DNA from: Pseudomonas sp. C1C7
GTDB lineage: Bacteria > Pseudomonadota > Gammaproteobacteria > Pseudomonadales > Pseudomonadaceae
NCBI RefSeq assembly: GCF_013359595.1
Contig: NZ_JABFMP010000029.1
Location: forward strand, 28,909 to 92,908
DNA: 64,000 bases
Reading direction: 5' to 3'
How positions within the stretch are numbered: the stretch's first letter is position 1; every line of letters starts with the position of its first letter. Made by a program: the position numbers and the translations under genes. A model generated the notes under the pieces. It saw only the letters and a program-made list of their open reading frames with translations, was not told the origin of the DNA and searched no databases. This document shows, piece after piece, positions 43,161-50,441 of the stretch.

Positions 43161-44594
43161 TTAGAGGCCACCCATCAACAGGTATTTGATTTCCAGGTAG
43201 TCATCCAGACCGTACTTGGAGCCCTCGCGACCGAGGCCCGATTCCTTGATGCCGCCGAAGGGCGCCACTTCCGTGGAAATGATCCCTTCGTTGATGCCGA
43301 CCATGCCCGCTTCCAGGCCTTCGGCCATGCGCCAGACCCGACCGATGTCGCGGCTGTAGAAGTAGGCCGACAGGCCGTACGGCGTGTCGTTGGCGCGTTG
43401 CAGCACTTCGGCTTCGTCCTTGAATCGGAAGCACGCTGCCACCGGACCGAAGGTTTCATCCTGGGCGATCAGCATGTCGCTGCTGGCTTCGGCGAGAATC
43501 GTCGGCTCGTAGAAAGTGCCGCCCAAAGCGTGACGGCGACCGCCGCACAGGACCTTGGCGCCCTTCCCTACCGCGTCGCTGACGTGGGACTCGACCTTGG
43601 CCAGGGCCGCTGCATTGATCAGCGGACCCTGCTCGGTTTCGCCTTCCAGGGCATTGCCGACACGCATGGCCGCGACCGCTTCGGCGAGCTTGCCGGTGAA
43701 GGCTTCGTACACACCGTCCTGGATGAAGAAGCGGTTCACGCAGACGCAGGTCTGGCCGGTGTTGCGGAATTTCGAGGCCATCGCGCCTTTGACGGCGGCG
43801 TCGATGTCGGCGTCGTCGAAGACAATGAACGGCGCGTTGCCACCCAGTTCCAGCGAGATCTTTTTCAGCGTGTCGGCCGCCTGGCGCATCAGCAATTTGC
43901 CGGTGCGGGTGGAACCGGTGAACGACAGCTTGCGCACGATGCCGGACGCTTGCAGCGCGCCGCCGATCGCCACGGCATCACCGGACACCACGTTGAACAC
44001 ACCAGCCGGGATGCCGGCCTGCTCGGCCAGCACCGCCAGGGCGAAAGCCGACAGCGGGGTTTCTTCCGACGGTTTGAGAATCATGGTGCAACCGGCCGCC
44101 AGTGCCGGGCCGACCTTGCGGGTGACCATGGCCAGCGGGAAATTCCACGGCGTAATCGCCGCGACCACACCAATGGCTTCCTTGACCACGACGATGCGCG
44201 CATCGGCCTTGTGGCTCGGGATCACATCGCCGTAGGCGCGCTTGGCTTCCTCGGCGAACCACTCCAGAAAGCTGGCGGCGTAGACCACTTCGCCCATGGC
44301 TTCGGCCAGCGGCTTGCCCTGCTCGCGGCTGAGCAAGGTGGCCAGATCCTTCTGGTTGCTCAGCATCAGCTCGCCCCAGCGCTTGATGCGCTGGCTGCGC
44401 TCCTTGGCGGTCAACTTGCGCCAGGCCGGCAAGGCACGGTTGGCCGCTTCGATCGCCAGGTTGGTTTCTTCGGCGCCGGCCTTTTGCACGTCGGCGATCA
44501 GCTCGCCGGTGGCCGGGTTCAGTACCGGGTATGTAGCCCCGCCGCTCGACCATTGCCCATCGATGAAGTTGCCGTGACGGATCAAATCGCTCAT
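43161..44594 (-). CDS. NAD(P)-dependent succinate-semialdehyde-type aldehyde dehydrogenase
   Basis: A 477-residue ALDH of the GabD type: N151 (PWNFP), K174 (LKPSE, cofactor), E249 in LELGGNAP, and catalytic C283 in GQTCVCVNR. The SFTGSTRTGK loop and FGGIKESGLGREG terminal motif fit the SSADH/glutarate-semialdehyde group. ATGA overlap with the upstream aldo/keto reductase stop means coupling. Oxidises an aldehyde, possibly that tied to the AKR step. Not necessarily true GabD, as no gabT is nearby. Confidence 0.9.
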   Translation of the reverse strand: MSDLIRHGNFIDGQWSSGGATYPVLNPATGELIADVQKAGAEETNLAIEAANRALPAWRKLTAKERSQRIKRWGELMLSNQKDLATLLSREQGKPLAEAMGEVVYAASFLEWFAEEAKRAYGDVIPSHKADARIVVVKEAIGVVAAITPWNFPLAMVTRKVGPALAAGCTMILKPSEETPLSAFALAVLAEQAGIPAGVFNVVSGDAVAIGGALQASGIVRKLSFTGSTRTGKLLMRQAADTLKKISLELGGNAPFIVFDDADIDAAVKGAMASKFRNTGQTCVCVNRFFIQDGVYEAFTGKLAEAVAAMRVGNALEGETEQGPLINAAALAKVESHVSDAVGKGAKVLCGGRRHALGGTFYEPTILAEASSDMLIAQDETFGPVAACFRFKDEAEVLQRANDTPYGLSAYFYSRDIGRVWRMAEGLEAGMVGINEGIISTEVAPFGGIKESGLGREGSKYGLDDYLEIKYLLMGGL

Positions 44595-45625
44595 GCCACG
44601 GCCTCGGTCAGGTTGAAACGCTCGGTGCCAGGACGCGCGGTGCGCAGGATACGTTTGCCGGCGGTGTAATCGTTGATCACGTCGCACGGGGTGTAGTTGC
44701 GCTCCAGCTCATGCAGCTCTTCGGCGTCGAATTTGGTCTCCAGGGCCGCCAGGGCGCTGTCGAACTGCTCGGTGGTGTCGGCGCCGACCAGCATGCAATC
44801 CACGCCAGGGTGATTGGCGACCCAGGCCTGGGCGATCTGTGCGTTGGACACGCCACGGGCACGGGCTACACGCTGCACCGAACGGGCGATTTCGAACGAG
44901 GCTTCATCGCTGTACATCTGCTGGGTGAAGAAGTCGGTCTGGTTGCGGGTCGACTGCACATCACCGGTCAGCAAACCGCGGGCCAGCGGGCTGAACACCG
45001 AAACGCCCAGGCCCTGATCGCGGCAGAACGGGATCATTTCGCGTTCTTCTTCGCGGTAGGCGCAGTTCAGTTGCAGCTGCATGTTGATCGGCTTGACCCA
45101 ACCATTGCGCTCGCAGGCCATGAGGATTTTTGCCAGCTGGCCGGTGAGCATGGTCGACACGCCGATGTAGCGGGCCTTGCCGGAACGCACGATGTCGTTC
45201 ATCGCGCTCATGGTCTCTTCGACCGGGGTGTTGACGTCGAAGTAGTGCAGCATGAAGACGTCGACGTAATCCATGTCCAGGCGCTTGAGCGAGGCGTCGA
45301 TGCTGTCCATGATGTGCTTGCGCGAGTGGCCGCTGGCGTTGATGCCTGGACGGGTGCCGTAGCCGACCTTGGTGGTGATCACCAGGTCTTCGCGACGGGC
45401 CAGGCGCCTGACAATGCGCCCTACCACTTCTTCGCCGACGCCTGCGGAGTAGAAGTCCGCCAGGTCGATGAAGTTCACGCCATTGTCCAGCGCGTGCTTG
45501 ACGATCGGCTCGCTTTTCTTCTCATCGAAGATCCACGGTTTCCAGTCCGGAGTGCCCATGTTCATGGTGCCCAGGCACAGGCGGGAGACTTCCAGGCCGG
45601 AGTTACCCAAACGAATGTATTGCAT
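44591..45625 (-). CDS. Aldo/keto reductase
   Basis: A 344-residue AKR barrel: catalytic Asp and Tyr in NFIDLADFYSAG, Lys in ITTKVG, and His in VDVFMLHYFD. The cofactor loop GLGVSVFSPLARGLLTG is typical of the AKR11/AKR12 group of YajO/YhdN-like enzymes. Start MQYIRLGNSG lies 10 bases after the Fae stop; a longer frame overlaps fae and is rejected. Would reduce an aldehyde or ketone, or oxidise an alcohol with NADP. Confidence 0.9.
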   Translation of the reverse strand: MQYIRLGNSGLEVSRLCLGTMNMGTPDWKPWIFDEKKSEPIVKHALDNGVNFIDLADFYSAGVGEEVVGRIVRRLARREDLVITTKVGYGTRPGINASGHSRKHIMDSIDASLKRLDMDYVDVFMLHYFDVNTPVEETMSAMNDIVRSGKARYIGVSTMLTGQLAKILMACERNGWVKPINMQLQLNCAYREEEREMIPFCRDQGLGVSVFSPLARGLLTGDVQSTRNQTDFFTQQMYSDEASFEIARSVQRVARARGVSNAQIAQAWVANHPGVDCMLVGADTTEQFDSALAALETKFDAEELHELERNYTPCDVINDYTAGKRILRTARPGTERFNLTEAVA

Positions 45626-45635
45626 GGCGCGGACC

Positions 45636-46148
45636 TCAGGCTTTTGGCGTGTAGAAAGGGTTGGCGATGTGGTTGACCACATCCTTGAGCTGCGCGGTTT
45701 CCGGCTTGCCGGTCAGGGCGGCGCGGATCGCGGTGCGGCAGGCGTTGTAGTTGTTCAGGTACACCGCGTCCAGGTCGTCGCAGGACGGATTGACCCAGTT
45801 GGCGGTAACGATGGCCCACTCGTCTTCGGCTTCCGGCGGCAGGGTGCCGTCCAGCAGCGCTTCCAGAACGGCCTTGGCGATACCGGCCTGGGACGCGCCC
45901 CAGGTGGCGTTGCCGTGCAGGTCGCTGGTGATGGCGGCCTTGTTGACGTACAGGGTCATCGGCTTGACCGGAATGTTCGGCTGGGCGATCACCATGAACG
46001 GGCAGTGACCCTGGCTCGGCGAGGCCAGGCTGTTGGCGAACGCCTGACCAGCAGGGCCGTTGCGCGGGCCGATCAGGATGTTGATGTGCGCGGCGTTCAC
46101 GCCTGGGCCTTCGAAACCTTCGCCGATGTACAGGTCGAGTTCTTTCAT
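45636..46148 (-). CDS. fae: Formaldehyde-activating enzyme (Fae) homologue
   Basis: A 170-residue protein matching Fae over its whole length: IGEGFEG, NAAHINILIGPRNGP with the catalytic-type H21, AQPNIPVKPMTLYVNKAAIT, a helical GASQAGIAKAVLEALLDG segment and NWVNPSCDDLDAVYLNNYNA. In methylotrophs Fae joins formaldehyde to tetrahydromethanopterin. That cofactor's biosynthesis is not expected in Pseudomonas, and no mch/mtd/fhc genes are here. The gene opens a tight run with AKR (10 bases), ALDH (ATGA overlap) and an MFS carrier. A weak AAGAG lies upstream. The family call is firm; the reaction and cofactor are unknown. Confidence 0.9.
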   Translation of the reverse strand: MKELDLYIGEGFEGPGVNAAHINILIGPRNGPAGQAFANSLASPSQGHCPFMVIAQPNIPVKPMTLYVNKAAITSDLHGNATWGASQAGIAKAVLEALLDGTLPPEAEDEWAIVTANWVNPSCDDLDAVYLNNYNACRTAIRAALTGKPETAQLKDVVNHIANPFYTPKA

Positions 46149-46192
46149 GTGTCGTTACTCTTGTCAGGACGCAGAGGGATTTGTTTGAGTGA

Positions 46193-46291
46193 TCAGAAGC
46201 GCACGCGGGCCAGGGGCACGGCGTGGCAGAAATCGGGATTCGAAGAGCGCAGCAGGGAGCTGGCGAGGACGCGGCAGTGATGATGAGTCAT
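46193..46291 (-). CDS. 32-residue His/Cys-containing ORF upstream of fae (possible leader peptide)
   Basis: ATG at 46291 reads MTHHHCRVLASSLLRSSNPD and then FCHAVPLARVRF before TGA. It has three consecutive His, two Cys and several Arg. It lies 44 bases before the fae start, on the same strand, with a terminator-like hairpin upstream, so it would be on the fae transcript. The ribosome site is modest (AAAAGAG about 11 bases upstream). It could be a regulatory leader, a tiny functional peptide, or chance; low conservation evidence is available here. Confidence 0.45.
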   Translation of the reverse strand: MTHHHCRVLASSLLRSSNPDFCHAVPLARVRF

Positions 46292-46378
46292 GGTTGCAAA
46301 CGCTCTTTTTTGTTGTTGATGAGCTGGTTTGCGATTTTTTAACACTGGGGGTTTGCGGGGCTGTAACCATAAAAAATC

Positions 46379-46409
46379 ATGGGGGTATGAGTTGAGGTCA
46401 TACCCCCAT
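46379..46409 (-). terminator. 12-bp perfect hairpin, likely terminator of the MXKDX gene
   Basis: ATGGGGGTATGA (46379-46390) pairs with TCATACCCCCAT (46398-46409), 7-base loop. On the minus strand it is followed by GATTTTTTA. It separates the pentapeptide-repeat gene from the fae unit. An operator role is an alternative. Confidence 0.65.
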
Positions 46410-46429
46410 TTTGCGGTAATCGATTGCCT

Positions 46430-46459
46430 CTGCAGGAGCTGCCGAAGGCTGCTCCTACA
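46430..46459. repeat. Short REP family A derivative
   Basis: GCAGGAGCTGCCGAAGGCTG then CTCCTAC: the same collapsed form as at 30658, lacking TGCGATC. Confidence 0.7.
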
Positions 46460-46480
46460 TTGGGATTGTGGTGTTTGGGG

Positions 46481-46777
46481 TTATTGCGACATTGGGTCTT
46501 TCTTCATGGCGTCCTTGGACATGGCATCTTTTTTCATGCCGTCCTTGGACATGCTGTCTTTCTTCATCGCGTCCTTGGACATTGCATCCTTGGACATCGA
46601 GTCTTTTTTCATCGAGTCCTTGTGCATCGCATCCTTGGACATGGCGTCCTTGGACATGGCGTCCTTGGACATGGCGTCCTTGGACATCGAGTCATTGCTC
46701 ATGGTATCCGCGGCAAAAACACTGGCGGCGCCCATGGCAAGGCAGAGGGACAGTGCGACGGTGGTCAGCTTTTTCAT
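46481..46777 (-). CDS. Pentapeptide MXKDX repeat protein, exported
   Basis: A 98-residue protein: signal peptide 1-23 (MKKLTTVALSLCLAMGAASV, cut near FAA), then DT, then 14 in-register pentads of the form M-S/K/H-K-D-A/S/G/P, and a final MSQ. Three of the fifteen-base DNA units are exactly tandem. This fits the MXKDX repeat family, periplasmic proteins of unknown role, rich in Met, Lys and Asp; metal binding through Met or Asp is an attractive but untested idea. Lies upstream of the fae unit and 53 bases downstream of the Tat molybdoenzyme gene. Confidence 0.88.
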   Translation of the reverse strand: MKKLTTVALSLCLAMGAASVFAADTMSNDSMSKDAMSKDAMSKDAMSKDAMHKDSMKKDSMSKDAMSKDAMKKDSMSKDGMKKDAMSKDAMKKDPMSQ

Positions 46778-46830
46778 GGTGTAACTCCTTGAAGCTCAGT
46801 GTGGGGTCGAGCGAAATATCCAGGCGGTCC

Positions 46831-47616
46831 TCAGCTGCCACCGAACCAGTTGTAGCCCTGGTCTTCCCAGTAGCCACCGCTGTAGGTGTTGCTGACGAAA
46901 ATCGCCTGAATGTGTTTGGGGTTCTTGTAGCCAAGCTTGGTAGGCATGCGCAGCTTCATCGGGAAGCCGTATTCGCGGGGCAGCACCTTGCCGTCCCAGG
47001 TCAGCGCCAACAGGGTTTGCGCATGCAGCGCGGTGGCCATGTCGATGCTGGTGTAGTAATCGTCGGCGCACTTGAAGCCGACGTATTTGGCGTCTGTGTC
47101 GGCGCCGATGCGCTTGAGGAAATCGCTGAAGCGCACCCCACCCCAGCGGCCGATGGCGCTCCAGCCTTCGACGCAGATATGCCGGGTGATCTGATCGGTC
47201 TGCGCCATGGCGCGCAGCTCCTCCAGGCGCCAGCTGCGCTTGTCTGCCACCAGCCCGGAGACTTCCAGGCGGTAGCTCTCCTCCTCCACCGTCGGTGCTT
47301 CGTCGATGCCGTAGAAGGCATTGAAGGGAAACGGCCGGGTGATCATCGATTCCGGATAGGTCGGTGCCATGGCATTGGGGTTGAACAGCCAGCCCTGGAT
47401 CCGGTCATTCAAGCGTGACATCGACGACAGCGCGGTCTCGACGCTGTCGTTGTCGGTGATGTTGCAGCCGGACAACATCGCCACGCCACCGAGAGTCAGG
47501 CCGCGCAGCAGGAACGAGCGGCGCGAGCGGTCTTCGATCTGTGGCGCAAGGATCTTGCGGGCGTCGGTCAGGATCGAGGACTCGTCCAGATCCGGGTTCT
47601 GGATGCGCTTTTTCAT
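46831..47616 (-). CDS. Tat-exported molybdopterin-dependent oxidoreductase (sulfite-oxidase fold), lipoprotein
   Basis: A 261-residue protein of the MsrP/YedY and sulfite oxidase family. Twin-arginine motif RRSFLLRG at 32-39 after a long n-region; the hydrophobic part ends in L48-S-G-C51, a lipobox, so it is predicted to be a Tat-exported lipoprotein. The molybdenum-ligand Cys is C148 in RHICVEGWSAIGRWGG. The DYYTSIDMATAL and YGFPMKLRMPTKLGYKNPK segments are shared with MsrP. It is coupled to the cytochrome b gene by ATGA; the pair would pass electrons from the quinone pool, perhaps for methionine sulfoxide or another S/N-oxide. Confidence 0.9.
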   Translation of the reverse strand: MKKRIQNPDLDESSILTDARKILAPQIEDRSRRSFLLRGLTLGGVAMLSGCNITDNDSVETALSSMSRLNDRIQGWLFNPNAMAPTYPESMITRPFPFNAFYGIDEAPTVEEESYRLEVSGLVADKRSWRLEELRAMAQTDQITRHICVEGWSAIGRWGGVRFSDFLKRIGADTDAKYVGFKCADDYYTSIDMATALHAQTLLALTWDGKVLPREYGFPMKLRMPTKLGYKNPKHIQAIFVSNTYSGGYWEDQGYNWFGGS

Positions 47617-48230
47617 ACGGACTCCTTGCGACCGACAATCATGGCCAACAGAGTTTTCGGGACCAGGGCGACCATCACCAGATGCACCGCGACAAACGCG
47701 ACCAGCAGCGCCATCGCAATGAAGTGCACGTGTCGGGCGGTGTCGTAACCACCGAGCAATTCGCGCAACAGCGGGAACTGCACCGACTTCCACAGCACCA
47801 GCCCGGAGATCACCAGCAGGGTGATGTCGAGCATCACGAACAGGTAGGCGAAACGTTGTACCTGGTTGTAATGACTGAGGTCGGCGTGCCCCAACTTGCC
47901 GCGCAAGGCGGCCCAGAGGTCATGCAGCACGCCCTTGGGGGAAACCGGGAAGAAGCGGCGCTTCAGTCGACCGCTGAACAGGTTGACGGCGAGGTAGATC
48001 ACGCCGTTGATCGCGAGAAACCACATCGCCGCGAAATGCCACTGCAATGCGCCGCCGAGCCAGCCGCCGAGGGTGATCGAGGCGGGAAAGCTGAAATCGT
48101 AGAGGGGAGAAGCGTTGTAGATCCGCCAGCCGCTGGTCACCATCACCAGCACCGCCAGGGCGTTGAGCCAATGGGTGAGCCGCAACCAGCGTGGGTGGCT
48201 GGCCCTGGGTTTTGCAGTGGACTGCGACAT
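47613..48230 (-). CDS. Cytochrome b/b6 domain membrane protein, partner of the molybdoenzyme
   Basis: A 205-residue, four-helix membrane protein with probable haem-axial His: H12 and H19 (near LTHWLNALAVLVM), H65 (WHFAAMWFLA), and H167-H169 region (ARHVHFIAMALLVAFVAVHL). It belongs to the hydrogenase/thiosulfate-reductase type cytochrome b family, not to MsrQ/YedZ. First gene of the unit, strong AAGGAG site before ATG, ATGA overlap with the Tat gene. Likely feeds or takes electrons from the quinone pool. Confidence 0.88.
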   Translation of the reverse strand: MSQSTAKPRASHPRWLRLTHWLNALAVLVMVTSGWRIYNASPLYDFSFPASITLGGWLGGALQWHFAAMWFLAINGVIYLAVNLFSGRLKRRFFPVSPKGVLHDLWAALRGKLGHADLSHYNQVQRFAYLFVMLDITLLVISGLVLWKSVQFPLLRELLGGYDTARHVHFIAMALLVAFVAVHLVMVALVPKTLLAMIVGRKESV

Positions 48231-48338
48231 GACCGGCTCCTTGTGGTTCGTTGTTCGATGGAGCCGAGTATGGGAGCGCGCAGATCGCCAAATCCTCACG
48301 TAAAGTTAAATTAATCGTGATAACTGCCACATCAACCT

Positions 48339-48431
48339 CTGTAGGAGCGAGGCTTGCCCGCGAATGCGGTATGTCATTCAACATTGAGGTGACTGACACA
48401 CCGCATTCGCGGGCAAGCCTCGCTCCTACAG
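48339..48431. repeat. REP family B inverted pair (REPIN)
   Basis: GTAGGAGCGAGGCTTGCCCG and complement; the internal GCGGT and ACCGC also pair. Between divergent cytochrome and methyltransferase genes. Confidence 0.85.
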
Positions 48432-48506
48432 GGGATTTGGGTAGTCCGCGAGCAGAGCAACTATGGTTAAATGCCGCCCCCGCAAATTCGCCATCGACGC
48501 AAACCC

Positions 48507-49445
48507 ATGAACACCGAAGCCCTCGCCGCTCTCCACCAACACCTGCTGACCGCCCTGGCCACGCCTCCCGCCGAGACCCGACGCCTGTTTCACGGCCGTG
48601 GCCGCTGCTGGCCGGGGTTGGAGCAGCTGACGGTGGACTGGTTGCAGGGCGTGGTGCTGGTGGCGTTGTTCAAGGCGCCGGAGCCTTCGCAGCTGGAAGA
48701 CCTGAAGCAGCTTTTGATGGCGATGACTCAGACAGAGCAATGGGCACAATCCGGCGCCCACACCCTGCTGCTGCAACACCGCTACTTGCTGCAAAGCACC
48801 ACCGAATGGCTGCTGGGGGATGTCATCGAGGAAATGACCATCACCGAAGGCGGGCTGAAATATCGGGTGGATCTGGGCCGCAAGCAGAACACCGGGCTGT
48901 TCCTCGACATGCGTTACGGCCGCGACTGGGTGCGGGCCAACGCCGAGGGCAAACGGGTGCTGAACCTGTTCGCCTACACCTGCGGCTTCTCGGTGGCGGC
49001 CATCGAAGGCGGCGCCAGCCACGTGGTCAACCTCGACATGTCGAGCCCGGCCCTGAGCCGTGGCCGCGACAACCATCGGCTCAACGGCCATGACCTGGGC
49101 AAGGTGACGTTCCTCGGCCACGACCTGTTCAAATCCTGGGGCAAGGTGATCGGCAAGGGGCCGTATGACCTGGTGATCATCGACCCGCCGTCGTTCCAGA
49201 AAGGCAGCTTTTTGCTGACCAAGGATTACCAGCGCGTGCTGCGTCGCCTGCCGGAATTGCTCGGCCCGCAGGGCACGGTGCTGGCGTGCATGAACGACCC
49301 GGCGTTTGGTGCGGACTTCCTGATCGATGGCGTGACCCGTGAAGCGCCGAGCCTGCGGTTCGAGCAGCGGCTGGAGAATCCGCCGGAGTTTCCCGATGCC
49401 GATATCGAGTGTGGTTTGAAGGCGTTGGTATTCAAGCTTCTGTAG
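48507..49445 (+). CDS. Class I SAM-dependent methyltransferase (RlmI/RlmK-like)
   Basis: A 312-residue enzyme with the SAM motif I VLNLFAYTCGFSVAAIEGGA, acidic Asp in VVNLDMSS, and the IDPPSFQKGSF motif of 23S rRNA m5C/m2G methyltransferases (RlmI type), but with no PUA N-terminal domain. Probably modifies rRNA. The last codons run into a REP: the stop TAG belongs to CTGTAGGAGC. Ribosome site weak. Confidence 0.85.
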   Translation: MNTEALAALHQHLLTALATPPAETRRLFHGRGRCWPGLEQLTVDWLQGVVLVALFKAPEPSQLEDLKQLLMAMTQTEQWAQSGAHTLLLQHRYLLQSTTEWLLGDVIEEMTITEGGLKYRVDLGRKQNTGLFLDMRYGRDWVRANAEGKRVLNLFAYTCGFSVAAIEGGASHVVNLDMSSPALSRGRDNHRLNGHDLGKVTFLGHDLFKSWGKVIGKGPYDLVIIDPPSFQKGSFLLTKDYQRVLRRLPELLGPQGTVLACMNDPAFGADFLIDGVTREAPSLRFEQRLENPPEFPDADIECGLKALVFKLL

Positions 49446-49540
49446 GAGCGGGCTTGCTCGCGGTGGTCGTCAACGATTACGCGGGCTGTATGATTTCCCG
49501 CGGTGTCTGGTCGTCCATCGCGAGCAAGCCCGCTCCCACA
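49441..49540. repeat. REP family B inverted pair overlapping a gene stop
   Basis: TGTAGGAGCGGGCTTGCTCG at left, with complement ending near 49540; the inner spacer has GGTCGTCAACGATTAC as at 17341 and 28723. Convergent boundary. Confidence 0.85.
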
Positions 49541-49557
49541 AGGATCATTGGTGAGCT

Positions 49558-50331
49558 TCAGCGGGGCTGCAGGACCAGGGCGAACAGTTCGCCGTGTCCG
49601 TTGACGTTGAGCTTGTGGTAGAGGTTGCGTCGGTGCACTTTCACGGTCTCCGGCGAGATGCCCATTTGCTGGGCGATGGCCTTGCTGGAGAAGCCTTGCA
49701 GGATCAGGCGCGCGGTTTCGATTTCCCGGGTGGTCAGGCGGGCGTCGAAGCGGTCGAACAGGGTCGCCATGTCACCGGCGGCGGGCTCCACGGTCGGGCC
49801 TGCTGGTGGCAGCAGCTGAAGATGACGACGCATCGCGCTCAGCACCCAGTCGCGCACGCATAGCAACCGGCCCTGCTCTTCGAGGCTGAAGCGGGTTGAG
49901 CGCCCGAGGGACAGGCCGAGCACGGCGCCGTCGACATTGACCATGAACTGCAACTCATCCCCGCCCACCACCTTGCAGAAGTAGCTGAGGTAATACTCGC
50001 TCTGCTGGAACTGGTCAGGGGCCACCGAATCCAGGCTGTGCAAACCGTCGGCAATGCCGGCGCAAGCCGCCTGATAGAACGGATCGAGCAGGTACATGCC
50101 GGCGCTGTAATCGGCCAGTTCTTCCTGCTCATCGCCATCGCTCTGGTAGTCGAAATCCACCAAAAGGCGCGGCACTCTCCCGGCCTGCATCAGCGCCACC
50201 AGTGCGTTGTCCAGCGGCACCAGCAGCCGCAGGGTATCGACCAGCGCACGCCAGAAACCGTCCTCGCCTACCGCGCCGAACATTCGCGCCAGGCCCTGGT
50301 GCAGCGGCAACTCTTTGAACAACGCGTCCAC
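49558..50331 (-). CDS. LuxR-type HTH transcriptional regulator
   Basis: A 257-residue regulator. The N-terminal region (1-190) has no autoinducer-domain signature and is of unknown ligand. The C-terminal GerE HTH reads LTTREIETARLILQGFSSKA then QQMGISPETVKVHRRNLYHKL. GTG start at 50331 with AGGGG seven bases upstream. Divergent from the binding-protein gene, so it is its likely regulator. Confidence 0.88.
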   Translation of the reverse strand: MDALFKELPLHQGLARMFGAVGEDGFWRALVDTLRLLVPLDNALVALMQAGRVPRLLVDFDYQSDGDEQEELADYSAGMYLLDPFYQAACAGIADGLHSLDSVAPDQFQQSEYYLSYFCKVVGGDELQFMVNVDGAVLGLSLGRSTRFSLEEQGRLLCVRDWVLSAMRRHLQLLPPAGPTVEPAAGDMATLFDRFDARLTTREIETARLILQGFSSKAIAQQMGISPETVKVHRRNLYHKLNVNGHGELFALVLQPR

Positions 50332-50441
50332 GCACTACCCCTTTCGAGTAACCCATGATGGGAATGGGTAACGGCTACCCTGATCGATACGCTGCAAGCT
50401 CCTGAACATCACCGGCCGCAGCAGGCCAGGAGTGCCGCATC

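Noticed and set aside
46325..46379. GG-N10-GC match resembling a sigma-54 promoter before the fae ORF.
   Set aside because: Only the invariant GG and GC fit; the rest of the -24/-12 consensus is absent.
46481..46777. Repeating 15-base units suggested a CRISPR-like array.
   Set aside because: The units encode an in-frame MXKDX protein with a signal peptide; there are no variable spacers.
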